Below are positions 32,809 through 49,545 of a DNA stretch of 64,000 nt, in pieces. The notes below the pieces were generated by a model, which saw only the letters and a program-made list of their open reading frames with translations, searched no databases and was not told the DNA's origin. Each line of letters opens with the position of its first letter. Within the stretch, counting starts at the first letter, position 1. The translations under genes were made by a program, and so were the position numbers. Source of the DNA: Dermanyssus gallinae (lineage: Eukaryota > Arthropoda > Arachnida > Mesostigmata > Dermanyssidae); NCBI GenBank assembly GCA_003439945.1, contig QVRM01004850.1:1-64000 (forward strand). The letters are read 5' to 3'.

Positions 32809-33932
32809 TTTCAATAGCTTGTGGAAGCAATGTGTCGCGGGTATCTCGCGGAGCTGGTGTGTAATCGATATCATCTGATCTAATTCTCGACTGTCTGTGG
32901 CAAAGTAGGTGAGCAAACGGTCGAAGATCGCTAGAGATCCATCGTCGAAGGCTCCTCTTCTGCTGTCGCTCTAGTCGAAGACGACGGCAGGGGGGGAGGC
33001 ACAGCGATATGATATACACGGCGAATCATTCTCCCTCATACGTTCGCCGTAATGGATGAGTGATTCGCGTAATGTCGCACGGGTTTCGGGTTCGTCTATT
33101 CTGCGATCTTCGGGGGGGGGGGGGGGGGGGAAGCGGACGAAAAGGCGGAGGTGTGTAGGGAAAAGGTAGGTTGGCAGCAAAAGGCCCGGGCATTACAGAC
33201 TGGAAGGGACAACCGAAAGGCGGCGGTGGCGGTGGTGTCTGGGTTAGTGTCCGAGCGTAGCAACCCCCTCCATCCTCCTGACGGGGGTTTATTCGGGAGG
33301 GCTCCAGGAACTGAGAACCATCACCCTGCGCGCCCGAACAGCCCCCACCCTATGACTACTATTACTACTACTACTACCACTACTACTGTCAGGATCTCTA
33401 CAACCGCTGCTAACGGGATTTATTGCCTCAAATGTTTTCTGACCATGGCCAAGCCTGCGCCTGTCGAGGTGGTAGCGATGGCGCGGCGGTGGTAGTAGTG
33501 CAAGCAAGCAGCATCATCAGCAGCAGCAGCAGTAGCAGAAGAGAAGCCTCTGGGCTTAAGAGAAATGGAGAAAGAAAAAGGGAGCATCCCGAGGAAGAGA
33601 AGTAGGAACAGGAGGAAAGGTACATTGACAAGGAAGCGTCCATGTCTATGGGACGACGCTTTTCTGCCAAAAAGTTGTGTCGCTGTGTTGAAGCTTAGGA
33701 CAGCCGGTCAGCTTGGGCATAGCGGGGGGGCGGGGGGGGGGGGGCGACGATGAACATGATGAGACGAATATGATGATACATTATCATGATATTACGAATA
33801 CGGCACATATTCTACATACATGTATTGCGTATGATATACATATGTCTACGGTAGCTTTCGGCGGTAGATCCGCCAGTACGTTGCGTTCCCTTTACCGCAA
33901 AGCACGCTGTGTGAGCGGTGAAGCAGTTTCAC

Positions 33933-33971
<39 letters not shown>

Positions 33972-35119
33972 ATATATAGATTAGAAATCAGTGATATACG
34001 CTGTACGTTGCCATGGTATTCTGCTGCACAACTAGGGCGTCTATGCGCTACACAGAAAGCTGGTTTGCTGTTGCGCCTACTACGATACGACATTCTCGTC
34101 CCCTGCCACTAAGCGTTGGTGTACTGGGCTGACGACGTTTTGATGGTGTGACACACGCCCTTTCAAAGCCTAGTGCTGAAACATACATCCACACCCGCAC
34201 ACATACAGAGCCACGATTTCGTTGCGGGATGACACTTGCCATGGTTCCCTTTCTTGTCAGCGTTCTGGAAACATGATTATTACCTTTCTGCTCTTCTGCG
34301 CGTCTCATAGCGTGTATATTGCGTGTCTTATGTACTCTTTTAAACACGGAACAGACTGGGACCGCGAGATCCGAGCTGGATTCGTCAAGTTTATATTTGG
34401 ACTTTGCATTATTTGGAAGATTATAATATTTAATCATTACTACGTTTGTTTATTAGTATTACTACAAGTTTGCTTCTCTGTTCACGGTATATTTAATTTT
34501 ATTATTATAGTCTTGTTGCGTTCGTAGACGTCATTAAAGTCGCTATCGCCAGTACGACTGCCCAACTTTCTCCTCTAGCTTCTTAACTCTAAACGGCTTT
34601 TCTTGAGTTTACCTGATGTTCGACATGCTGCTCCAACGCCATAACTTGACTTGACTTGGAAGACGCACTAGACGTACTGATAAGGATATATTTGTCTGCC
34701 TGGCTTATATCGTTCAGTTAGTTGTGAAGAAATTGACTACGCGTTTGGCAGGAAGGCTCATCAAGTCCATGCAGGACAGTTATTCGGGACGTGCTAGCAA
34801 AGATGAGCAGCACATTTCGCATACACGGAGGAAAATCAATTATTGGCAATGCTTGTGAGGCGGACATCGCTTAATGCCGTTGTGTGAGAAGCATTGAACG
34901 AATTCTAACGAATGGGCTTAGCGTAGCAGCGATCGACGAATGACGGATGACCTTATTTGACATCTATGCTCTTTTCAAATAAGTTGAGTTCGTCGCTCGT
35001 GGGTCAGCCAGGCGCTAGTCGCCACGGAACCAGTTCACTGAAGTGCTGGAGTCCTGGACAGGCGCAGAAACAGTATAAATCAAACCTGGTAATATGAATG
35101 AAACTACTGATGATCAATA

Positions 35120-35172
35120 TAATAATAATAATAGTAGTAATAATAATAATAATAAACAATAATAATAATAAT
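35120..35172. repeat. (AAT)n array
   Basis: AAT triplets with tag and caa interruptions. Confidence 0.85.
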
Positions 35173-35772
35173 GGAATATTTGTTGCGCGGTTCAAAGTTG
35201 ATTTAAGCTGGTTGCGTGCTTTACCACTGAGGTGCAAGGTAAGGCAAGAACACCCTTGTATATAAACGTAGCGAGACGTCGTTTACAAGCAGTAGTAGTA
35301 TCACGGACTACTTGCGCACGGTATCTGACGCTGCGCCCAGTGTGCGAAGTGCCCTCGAGGAACGAACAGACGCTGAGAGGGCTAAGCAATGGAGAAGCGC
35401 GCAATTGCGTGGCAGGCAGGCGTCCGTAGATAACTGAATTATTACGAGCCAAGAAGGCCTTATCGTTCTTACCATCTTCATCATCATCATAGCCAATATC
35501 ATCACTATCATCACCAGGCTACTCTTTGCGGGCTGTACCGCGAACAGCGCAGGGTGTATGCTAGCCATCGAGTGAAGATGATTCCGAATGAACGTCGCAT
35601 GTTGCGTCGAGTTTTCGATAAACACGGAACGTCGTAGTCCTACGTAGCTTAATAAAATTAAAGCTCTTAAATATATCAGGCGGGCTTCTCGCAAGAAAAA
35701 TTATGCCTCGACTATGTAATCTACAGTGTTGCGGTACTGTTATTTAGCAGTGCTGCTGCCTTTTTATAGGAG

Positions 35773-35826
<54 letters not shown>

Positions 35827-35833
35827 AGAGAGA

Positions 35834-35884
35834 CGTGAAACCATATATACATATATGGTCCCTGGCCGTATATATGGTTTCACG
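35834..35884. repeat. 16-bp perfect inverted repeat
   Basis: cgtgaaaccatatata (35834-35849) and its exact reverse complement (35869-35884) with a 19-base spacer. It lies just right of TA and GA tracts. Confidence 0.9.
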
Positions 35885-36030
35885 GTAACGGGGCGAACTA
35901 GAAAGTAACGTTAACGGAGATAGATACCTGCAAAAATGGCATAACTTACAAAATGCAAGGCTGCAAACTCTAAAAGCTAGAGCAACGGTGGTGGTAGGGG
36001 AAGCTTCAACATTCCACGCGGATACATTTA

Positions 36031-36062
<32 letters not shown>

Positions 36063-36879
36063 GGATGAATAAAATGCGACAAGTAGACTCTGAATACAAC
36101 TATTGTCTGCATCACGACGGTTAGCAATCGGCTCGGCGTGATCAAAAAGTAATTTTGAGCTCATTTATTGAGTTCACGTATGGCTATTTTCGTGGCAGGT
36201 TCCTGCCGTGCAGCGCCAGAAGAGACGCAAATGAATGACCTTAGGTTTCGTTTGTGGGGTGGTGGTGTACATAGAGCAGGCAGAGATTTCGGTGGGGTGG
36301 TTCGACGGTGAGCGGTGGGGAACGGGATGTGCTCGTTGTGGCCGAGAATCGATAATGACAGTCAAACCGGTTGGTCAGCTTGCGAACGCTTTGGCGATGA
36401 TGTTTCGTGGTTGGCCGAAGATTGACTTCCGCAACCTACCGGTTCCCACCGAGGGGTGTGGTATTTCCCCGAATTCGCGCCTGCTGGCGCGGCACCTGGG
36501 TCGTGACCTGCGACCGTTTCCCGTGGGTAAAGGAAGTAGTTGATTCGAGCTCTCTATTTTTCTGTCTGTCTTCCACATGCCGATCTGCATAGTCGTATCT
36601 CTCTCTATTGGCCTCGTTCAGTTTACTATGCGTTGCTAAATGAGACTGACATGCGTAGGCTCAAGGAATCACTACCAAAGGGGTGCGTGAATATAATCTA
36701 GGCCATTCGTAGGAGCTTGCGGAGCATACGGAGCTTCGTACTGTGTATTACTGTATTGTTATCTCCGATACAAACAAGAACGATAGTAGTTATACATGAA
36801 CTTTTTTTTCTATTAGAAATATCTAGGTTACAATCTTTTTTTTTCTGTAAGGCAATTGTCCGTGTACGGTTTATTAATG

Positions 36880-37027
36880 TCATGGCTAATTCTAATCTAC
36901 TCGGGAATTTACTTTGTATAAATTGGAAACTATAAAAACCAATTTAAGAGTGGCCGGTCTGGGTCTTGAACCCAGTCCTCCCGAATGCAAAGCACAGGCT
37001 TTGCCACTAAGCCATCTTGCTCGGTTG
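36880..37027 (-). mobile_element. SINE family B, copy 2 (tRNA-headed)
   Basis: The minus strand has a perfect A-box-type tggcttagtgg (37014-37004) and B-box-type ggttcaagacc (36972-36962). A D-arm (ggct/agcc) and a T-arm (ctggg/cccag) can pair, but the acceptor arms cannot, so this is a tRNA-derived SINE and not a tRNA gene. A tail with ttttatagtttccaatttat follows. The tail recurs at 32513-32612. Confidence 0.75.
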
Positions 37028-37559
37028 ATATTCTTCTTACGACGCGTGCTAGAGTCACATCCGCAACTGACCATAGCATCAGAGTCGCAGACTACCTCCG
37101 CTGCATGGTTCGGTCGACTTATGGAAACTCTTTATAAAGCCAGAGTTGCGGCTACCTGGTCTGAGAAGGCTCTAAAGCGAGGCCATGATGGCCATATTGG
37201 AACACGGTGAAAGTGGGCATTATGGGTTGTATCCTACTGGCCTTTTTTTGAGTACTGCCTCGTTAGCTCTGAGGCAAAGCTTTTCCTCCAACAGCCCGAC
37301 CGACGAGCACGCCTGTCGATCACCAATCCCGCTCGTGGAGGGTTTTCAGTCACCTTTTGTGCCGTGTCGTCGTCGTCGTCATCCACCCTATATGGGCCAT
37401 TGATGGGTGGTCTCGTGGATGGCGCAGCCTGTGTGGTGCGACTCCTGTCAGTCAAGTTCTGCGATATATGGTCTGCTTTCCCGCCATGCACACACATATA
37501 TGTATATGTATATATATAGGATCGGGGCTGAATCGACGGCAAAATAGCTATACACGCAG

Positions 37560-37565
37560 TGACGC

Positions 37566-37626
<61 letters not shown>

Positions 37627-37641
37627 TATATATTCGCGTCA
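37560..37641. repeat. Palindrome with a (TA)n core
   Basis: tgacgcgaata on the left and tattcgcgtca on the right are exact reverse complements around a TA array, so the whole 82 bases can fold back. Confidence 0.88.
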
Positions 37642-38393
37642 TCGCGTGTTTAGCTAGTGCCCTCCAGCTAGGGCCGTGACGGCATATTTCCACTTATTTT
37701 TCACCCCGTTGTCTTTATATTATTGTCTTCCGTGTCTTTCTCGTCATCATCGGGTAGTGATGATGCTGCTGCAATGGCTATCATCAGCTTCCGCTACTTT
37801 TAGTCATGTCTCAATCAGCCTTGCTTTTATATAGTCTTTTGTTTTTATATATATATATATATATATATAAATAGAGAGAGAGAGAGAGAAGAGAGAGAGA
37901 CCAAGCAAAAAAGGAGATCCGCTGGTTGTCCACTGGTCAAAATGCAATTTGACATTTCTTTGTGATGGCCATCCGGACATATATTCTTATGATCATCCGA
38001 CTCGACGTTACATTTCTAATGCAAGCCGCTTTGCGGTCGCTTGGTTGAGATTCTTGCTGTTGTTGCCGCTGCTGCTGGCTGCTTCTACGCATACGAGCAG
38101 CGTGCATACGTGTCAAAGTGAATCCGTCTGTTGTATGAGTCGTGTCTGTGCGTGCCAGTATGTGCTGCCGCTAAACGTATTGCATCTGTGACTCTGCTCT
38201 CTCTGTCTCTATAGACGATCGTTTTGTGCTAGACAACCGTTACCACTTTAGGCGCTACGGGCCTATCTTCTTCGCCACGAGGCTTTATCATTATCACCAT
38301 CACCGTGTCGTCCATTTGTCCACGGTGGAGGTGGTGGTGGCGGTGTCTTTCTTGGGCACCGAGGACCGATCGTTTTGGCATATCTATATACAC

Positions 38394-38396
<3 letters not shown>

Positions 38397-38464
<68 letters not shown>
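38397..38464. repeat. (TA)n array
   Basis: Pure TA, about 34 copies. Confidence 0.9.
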
Positions 38465-38471
<7 letters not shown>

Positions 38472-39448
38472 TATGATGTATTTGATGTCTATATGCATGT
38501 GTACATGGAGTATCCAACATATCTATTTGCTTCTTCCTGTTCTGCCGGCGTGTGCGGCGTTTCTCTATGTGTGTGACTTCGTTCGTTTGTCCATCCGTTC
38601 GTCCCGCATGTATGTATGTATGTCTGTCGGCTGGTCGCTCATCTATCGTGATGACCCGCCATGTTCTTTTTTTTCCGTGACACAGCAGTCTTTTCGTCTA
38701 CGCCGTTCTGGCAACGACTCTATGCCACCGCCGCCGCCGCTGCCGCCTTTGCGTACAGTCGGGCAGTGCGAAGCGAGCACCACTGGCCGCAGGCCATACG
38801 AACGAAACAAATGTCTGTCTCTATGCGCCGTCGAGATGTGCGCCACTGTGCGTATGTCAGTATAAATGCCCACCATGTGTTGTCGATGTGTTATAGATAC
38901 ATATGCGTGTGGTGCCATGCATGATGGCTCGAGGTTGTCATGAAGGTCGGTCGGTGACAATAGCGACAACCGACACTCCCGCTACCCTTCGACGCCGCCC
39001 TCCACGGCACCCCCTTGACCCTCACTTCACCCCCCAACTCCGCGAGGCCCCCGGGGCCCTGAGCTTCAATGAGCGAACGAACGAGCGAATGGAAAAAGAA
39101 ATGACTGACTGAATGAATGATATGAGTGTGCGGGGCAGCGTTGTTGACGTTGCTTGGCGTTGTCGTGTCATTCGTCGCGATATCATGATGGTGATGATGG
39201 ACTTCAGGAGGTACAGGGCGGGCAGAAGACAGTCGTGTGCTGTTATGATCCTCATCTTCTTTCTTCTCTTCCTCCGCCGTACTGCGGGGTGCTCCGTAGG
39301 TGGGCCGAAGCGGGAGATGGGGCTGCGTTTCCATGGGCTGAAGGCGATTGCGCCGCCTCCACCGCTGGGAAGAAAAGATGATGGGGAATACTGGTAGGCG
39401 ACTGTCAGTGTAACCTCATTGACACCGAGACAGCGACATGGTCGATTG

Positions 39449-39487
<39 letters not shown>

Positions 39488-42477
39488 ATATATATATATA
39501 CAAACATATATCGTCCAAAGGCACGCATACAGACAGTAGTCATGCATGTATATATATATATATATATATATCTCATGTGCCCGACAGTGGCCATGGTGTA
39601 GCCAGGCCGTCGTCATAACTGTCCATATATGGCGTGATGAAAAAGCACTGCGGGCCTATTTCGAGAATTGTACAGTATGGCACTGAACAGTGCGAGCTTC
39701 GAACAAGGTACAAACATTGCGACGAGAGGAAAGCGGTGACAATAGTGGTAAAGAAGGCGACGTCGAGGGCCCTCAGGGGTAGCAGAGACGGTATACCTTT
39801 GGTAGTGCACTCTCACACACATACAGACACAGACACATATAAAAAAGATGGCTGAGATCTGGGGGGTGTAGCCGCTCATCAACATGACATGATCTCGACC
39901 TGTCATATATGATAATGACTTGTCGTGAATTTCTTCTAGCGTTGACTTGTCGTGAATTTCTCCTTGGGTTGGCGGCTTGCCTTCTTGGCTGTGTCGGCCG
40001 TTGCGGTTTGATTTTTGAGAAGCTGTCGTAGAGGGGGTGGGAGGGGCTTTTAAGGCTTTGACGAAAATGTAGGACTGCGTGGTTTCGCTCTGCTGACAGG
40101 CTAACGAAACGCGCACGAAATCAAAGCGCGACGGATAGGATAAGCTGATGGCTGACGTCAAAGGGCCACCAGTCATGATCTTGGTAACCGATCTGATCCT
40201 CTGCTCGTAGCTTGAGATGAGTAGGAAACGTATCGCTTCTTAATGTAATGACGACAGGTGCGCTGGTGCTGCTGCTGATGATGATGATGATGTTGCTTCT
40301 GCTCTATGTATATTATACACGTGTATAAAGAGCACATGTTCGCAAGGAAAATGGTGACGGCCACATCTCGTTTGACATCAACATCATCCCGATAACCTTC
40401 GGTGATAACGTTTCGCTTTGCCCCCCCCCCCTCCCCGCCGCTTTCTCCATTTAGACGGAAGACTCTTTCCTCGTTTATAGCGACAACGACAACAAGAGCG
40501 ACAACAACAACGTCGCGATATGACAATGCGCGGTAGATTGGCCAGTGGCGCCTACTGTTTCCGACCGAAGTGTGGAACAGTCGAGTGACGCTTTTTGCGT
40601 TTTGCCTTCATTTTCCGTCATCCTATTCCCTAATATCTTTTCCCTGCCGTCACATGCCCTCTTTCTATATTTCTATTTGTCGATCTCTTTTCCCATCCGC
40701 GTATTCTTCCCTCGTTCCACTCTATTCCTTCGGCGCGCGCACGCGCTCTGCTTTGCGTGCCGTAGGTACCTTATGGCGGTAACGATGCCGCCGGATGCTG
40801 ACGAAGGTCATGATACTAGTAGTGCTCATGCGTTATCATGTTGACGTTGGTGATTTGTTACGATATTGATGATGGACATGGCGATAATGATAAACATGGT
40901 GATGATGATGGCGGTTTTGTTGATGAACACGCACAATTTATGATGATTATTGATGGAGGGAGGTTGGGAGGAAGGCGGGGTGCAACATGGCCTGACACCG
41001 AGCACTCCCGAAGGGACTTGTTTTGGCGGAGTTTAGCAGATCCGGCAGACTGCGATTTCCGGAACGATCTTTGAAGGTATGTCAGCACCGACCTCCGTCC
41101 GATGCCGCTATTCTGCCGATGTGCTCCTTTGCTTCAATGAGGCGTTAAGGGCACGCGTTTTACGCACGCCTTTGATGCTACGAGGGGATAGTGTTGTGGA
41201 AGTAGGAGGATTCAACTTGAACGATGTTTTGTAACATGTGGCCCCTTGTCGTAAGTCCCCTTGTCGAGGGGTGAGGAGGTGATGTCACTGGCCTTTTCTT
41301 TTGGCCGCATATAAATCGGTATACCCCTTGGTGGCTTATGTTTGAGTGAGTGGTGACTTCGTTTACAAACTGGCCTATTACATAGTCCTGGCTGATTTTG
41401 TTTTCGTTAGGTGACGTCGGCCGTGCTAGCTGAACAATTTTAATTGGCCTATCTACTTTCTGTAGTGACATTTTTTTTACCATCATATTATGTTGCTTTT
41501 AAGATCATTCGATCCAATAACGGGGTAAACTGTTTATCAGTCTTTTTTTTTTATAGAGCACCATTGGTGTAGTCTTTTTTAAGTGCTTTTGGACATCCGT
41601 AGTCATGCTAAGGTATTTTTTAGTATGACTCACATATAGAAAAGCCTGCAACAGTTTGATGATAACCAGTGTTTCGTACAGTGCACTTGTGGGTCGCATA
41701 ACAACTAGGCGCCTAAAATTTGTGTCTACTAAAACCAAGCGAGTTTTGGAAACGTGCATAATATGAACGCTAAAACTGGGATTGGCTATGAGCTGGCCAT
41801 CCCACCGCATTTGCGTACAGTGGTGACGGAAAGAAGACTATGATCTCAGTTGGCACTCGTAAAATGAGGATTTAGTATGGAGATATGAACTACGTTCTAC
41901 GTGCTGCGCAACGTGGAGCGTAACCAGAAGAAGTATATGCTTCTAGGAGACAGCCCTTATATGTACATATATATCGTGACAAAAGTCAAAGATCGAAAAC
42001 AATTAAAATATTGTACGCGTACTGCCGCCTACCAGATGAATCGGACTGGTCGTGGTTTCGCATGAGATCTGTGTACTGGGAAGACTGGCAAAGACTTCAG
42101 GAAGAGACAGAGAGAGAACGGGGCAGCTGATAGAACAGACAATAGTACATTTCTCATTAGTCGATAGTCTACAATAAGTCGTCGGTCTAAGTTGAGATGC
42201 TGCCGAGTGATTCAGCAGAGATCCGGGTACAGTAATTGAAGTCGCGGTGCATTGGGTCTTCATTTAGCTATTAGGACAGCGAGCGAAGGAGGATAGTGGT
42301 CCGTTTAACGGAAATTATAGTTCCGGCGTAATGGAATTCAGAAACCTCCTTTTTGCTGCCAATGTACAGTTATTACTATTGACGATTTTGGCTAATTACG
42401 TAGCATCGGCCGGGAGCTGCATGGCCTGTGTTGACTGTTCTGCTGCTAAAATACATATAGTATGTGTACCCGTATAC

Positions 42478-45887
<3,410 letters not shown>

Positions 45888-46053
45888 CGAGCCCGGTGGC
45901 GTGGTGGCATGCGTTTGCGCCTCGCGACCGGACGAGACACATAGATGCGCGGGTTCGAGCAGCCCCACCGTTGATGGGGGTCCGTCTATGAAGCAATGCG
46001 AAAAGCAGTCTTATGGACGTTAAATCTTGGCTGAGAGTTAGCCCCGAAAGGAT
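45888..46053 (+). mobile_element. SINE family A, copy 3 (most compact full copy)
   Basis: A-box-like tggcgtggtgg (45897-45907) and B-box-like ggttcgagc (45952 on) are followed by ccccaccgttg, ccgtctatgaagcaatgcg and acgttaaatcttggctgaga to gccccgaaagg. It lacks the 80-base insertion of copy 2. It is about 166 bases and ends in a short A/T stretch. Confidence 0.85.
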
Positions 46054-48278
46054 TTATGCCATCACCGATGATGAAGCTCTGGATCGCTCTTCTGACGAAT
46101 GGGCTTTCAGCCCCGGAGGACTGCAGGAAACTGTGATCCTTTGTTTCGCCTTTGTTGCCGGTACGCGTATGTATGCCTGCAGTAGAATCTGAACAATCGC
46201 TCGCTTGTTGCTGCCACTAATTGAAGATGTTCCAACAAGAGCGGAAAATCGGGTTAGCTGCTCCTCGGCTTTGCTGGTATGTTTGCATTCTTTTAACGAA
46301 ATGTTGGGTCGCGATTTAGCAGTGTTTTAGTACCTCAGCGGTACACTGACTCATGTCCTCCTTCAAGGCTGGAGTGGTTGCAGATTTATTAACATACATT
46401 TTCTAATTTTGCGTAACTACGAAACCATCGAAGTTCGCAGGCCCACGGGGCCGTTCCTTGATTACGTGTACAGACTGATATGCTGGTCTCAGCATGCATT
46501 TTCAATGATAACAGACTCGTGTTGGGGCCTCATGTAGTAGCAATTACCAGCAAATATGGCATGCGCACAGACTCGCATGCATGTAAACCTTACTTCAAGT
46601 AGAGTCTCTTGTTTTGGCCGAAGCGCGCCTTTGGATCGGTGGAGGCGTCAGGCCTAGAAGGAGCTAGGTGAATCGTCTGCAGCAGCCGCAGTAGCAATGG
46701 GAGTCGAGCGGCGGCTTTTGGATGAATCGAAACGTTTTTCCGCCCTATCTGGCGAAGAAGAGCAGCAGATTTATACAACGTTAGGGGGGCGGCAGTTTGT
46801 CGTACTTGCCGGAACAGTCCTGCGGCGGCTGCTGCTGCTGCTGTTACTACGAAAGTATTATTAGTGCTATTACCTTTCCCGCCAACGCGGTCATCGGGTA
46901 GTGGGGTCGTTTACCCCAACCGAGGGCTCCTCAGCCCCCGACCGCTACCACGGAATTTCCCTACCGCTGTTGATGTACGACATGATACTCAGCACGAAGC
47001 GGAGAGAATCCAAGCCGAGCAGAGCCTCGAGACGAGCAGAGCGGCCAGAGGAATAACCGAACTCGTGGGGCAGGCGGAAAACTACTCTTCTACCTACTAC
47101 GGCAACTATTGAGCAATTGCCCCTTTGGGAGAGAAAGACACAGCCGTCGGTGACCGGCTGAGTTGAGGTGTACCTCTGTGTGTATATGTATGTATATATA
47201 TACAGAGAGAGGAGATAAAGAGATAACAATTGTGGGAAAATGAGAACACAAGAGAAGATCAGTAAGAAAAAGTGACTGAGAGGGGGAAAAACACAGCTTC
47301 TTTTCTCCGGTCAGTGTTGTCCTTCTGCTGGCCCGGATGCGCCTCGGTCATCCGTCGCCGTCGCCCTCGTCTCGCGTCGATACATATCGTGGTGGCGAAG
47401 GCGGCAAAACGGACAGCAGGGCGGCGAGGGCGCCATAGGCGGCATTACCAGCGCGGGCGCCGCTGGTTGATCGGTCCGTCGGCCGGCCAGTCAGTAAAGG
47501 TCATTAAGGCATTCTGCTGCCGCTGCCGTTGCTGGCCGTGTTTTTGATGTAATAATGAGCAATCACATTCTCTCCAGGCAGGGCCGCACGCCGAGCTTCG
47601 ACCTCCAACCACTTCGATCTAGTGGTCGTCTGCCGCGCTTCCCTCGTTTCCACTTCTGCTCTGTCCGCAATTGTTCTTCTCCTTCCTTTGTCGACGCGAC
47701 GATATCGACGAAGGTCACTGCTACCAAGATTGCCTGTTCTTCCATGTTGATCTTGTTTTCTCGCTTGTTCTCGTGTGCTGCCCACTTACCCACTTCCTCT
47801 GCTATCCTCTAATTATTCCCCCTCCCCCCACGGCGGGCCCCCTGATTTTTCGACTTCGAGCTTCTCGATCTCCTCCCGCAGACCATCTTGGGGTCGTCCG
47901 TCTGTCTGTCTCCACTTCGGGCTCTCTCCGCGTGTCCTGCCAGCTTTGTTGCCGTTGAGTTTCATTCTCTAGATCTCTTATGTACTGTACTTTACTGTAG
48001 TGTACTGTGTCATGTTCGTTATATCTCGCTTTCATGTGATGGCCAAATATATATATATATATATATATATATGTTGACCAATATTATCACATGCACTGTT
48101 AAGTTGCTATTGATTGAAGAGGATAAATGAGAAAACAATGCACAGTACTGAGTGATTTGCCTGTTGTAGCACGCACACAGGAACACTTATTTTATGTAAT
48201 AAAGCGTAACTCTATGCTGTGCTAAATATTGACGTACCACATATTTCTGGTTGTTGTCGCTGTTGTTGTTGCCGGCTA

Positions 48279-48367
48279 GCTTATTGACTCTAACGACTAA
48301 TTTGAAAGGTTATTGACTATAGCGACTAATTTGAACAGCTTATTGACTATAGCGACTAATTTGAAAG
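48279..48367 (+). repeat. Three-copy tandem repeat of 29-30 bp
   Basis: Units start gcttattgact/gttattgact and end gactaatttgaaag or gaaca. Copies 2 and 3 are nearly identical. Confidence 0.9.
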
Positions 48368-49198
48368 GTACGTTAACTTACGTTGGCTAGCAGCGGCAGT
48401 GGATGTCACCATAATGTAAGTGTCTAACGTCACCCGCTATGGACGGTATATAATAACCGCCGATAATGGTATATAAGGAAATAAAAAGAACATACCACGC
48501 TGAGATCGTGGCGCAGCTAGGCTGAAATAGAGAGACCTTGAGCCTAAGACAGTAGAGAAAGATGTCATTCATTTGGCAGTCGGCCGGGTAGTCAATCCGC
48601 TTGGCTGGCTAGCGCCGAACTAGTAACCATCGTGACGACCACGACGATGACGACGAAGGAAAACGGAGAGCGAAAGTCCGGGGTCCGGGGTCCGGCCGCT
48701 GAACCGAACCCGAATCATCATGAGCAGCATTCCCCTACGTATCTTTTTTAGACCTCCTGCATCTCTACAGCTTAATATATTTCTACATGTTATTGTCTTG
48801 TCTCTTCTTATCATGACCGCCCTCCCCTCTTTCTATCTCTCTCTCTCTCTCTCCTCTCTATCTCACTATTTCTCTATTCCTCTTTCTTACTTGGAATTTC
48901 TCCTTACGCTCGCCTTATATCTTCGTATCTCGATCTATATGTCTGATAGATCGGTGGTGGTAGTGATAGTGGTAACGCTGCTGCTGTTGCTGTGTCTCGT
49001 AGCGCCGAGCTGTTGGTGCTATTTATTATAGGCGGTGTTCGGAATGAATGCTGCAATGAACGATGAGGAGGCTACGACGATACGGCGAGATTGAGCTCGA
49101 TTGAAGGCCATTCGAGCCCCCCCCCTTGCTCCTTCTCGTTGTCTTTCTTTATCCTTCTCATACTTTTTCTTCGTTTACTCGGTTTCATCCACATGACC

Positions 49199-49275
49199 AT
49201 GACCACCACTATCATGGCCTTCATCATCATGAGCACCACTATTATCATCATCATCATCATCGCCATCGCCACCAT
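49199..49275. repeat. (CAT/CAC)n array
   Basis: Triplets tcatcatcat with interruptions; translations are poly-I or poly-H. Confidence 0.85.
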
Positions 49276-49425
49276 CATGATGACGGTGATGGAGCTGGAC
49301 ATCGGCCGGTCTACCAGTTCATCTCGCAGTGCTATGGCTGGACCGCAACACACCAATGCATGGCGGCAATGATATGATGGCGAACCGTACCGACAGTTTT
49401 CTTGCTTGCCCTTTCCCGCGGTTGC

Positions 49426-49545
49426 TGCTGTTGTTGTTGTTGTTGTCATGTTGTTGTTGTTTTGTTGTTATTGTCGTGTTGTTGTTATTGTCGTATTGTT
49501 GTCATGTCTTGTTGTTGTCGCTGTCGTTGTCGTCACTTGTTTCTT
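49426..49545. repeat. (GTT)n array
   Basis: GTT triplets with gtc, att and catg interruptions. Confidence 0.85.

Noticed and set aside
34222..34527. 101-codon hydrophobic plus-strand frame resembling a membrane protein
   Set aside because: The hydrophobic composition follows from T-rich DNA; no family pattern or splice context was found.
36950..37030. tRNA gene on the minus strand
   Set aside because: A and B boxes, D-arm and T-arm are present, but the acceptor arms do not pair and the tail recurs at 32.5 kb, so a SINE is more likely.
47563..47793. Minus-strand frame starting MEEQAILVAVTFV, faintly like a Harbinger transposase N-terminus
   Set aside because: The resemblance is limited to general basic composition after the start; no DDE motifs or terminal repeats were found.
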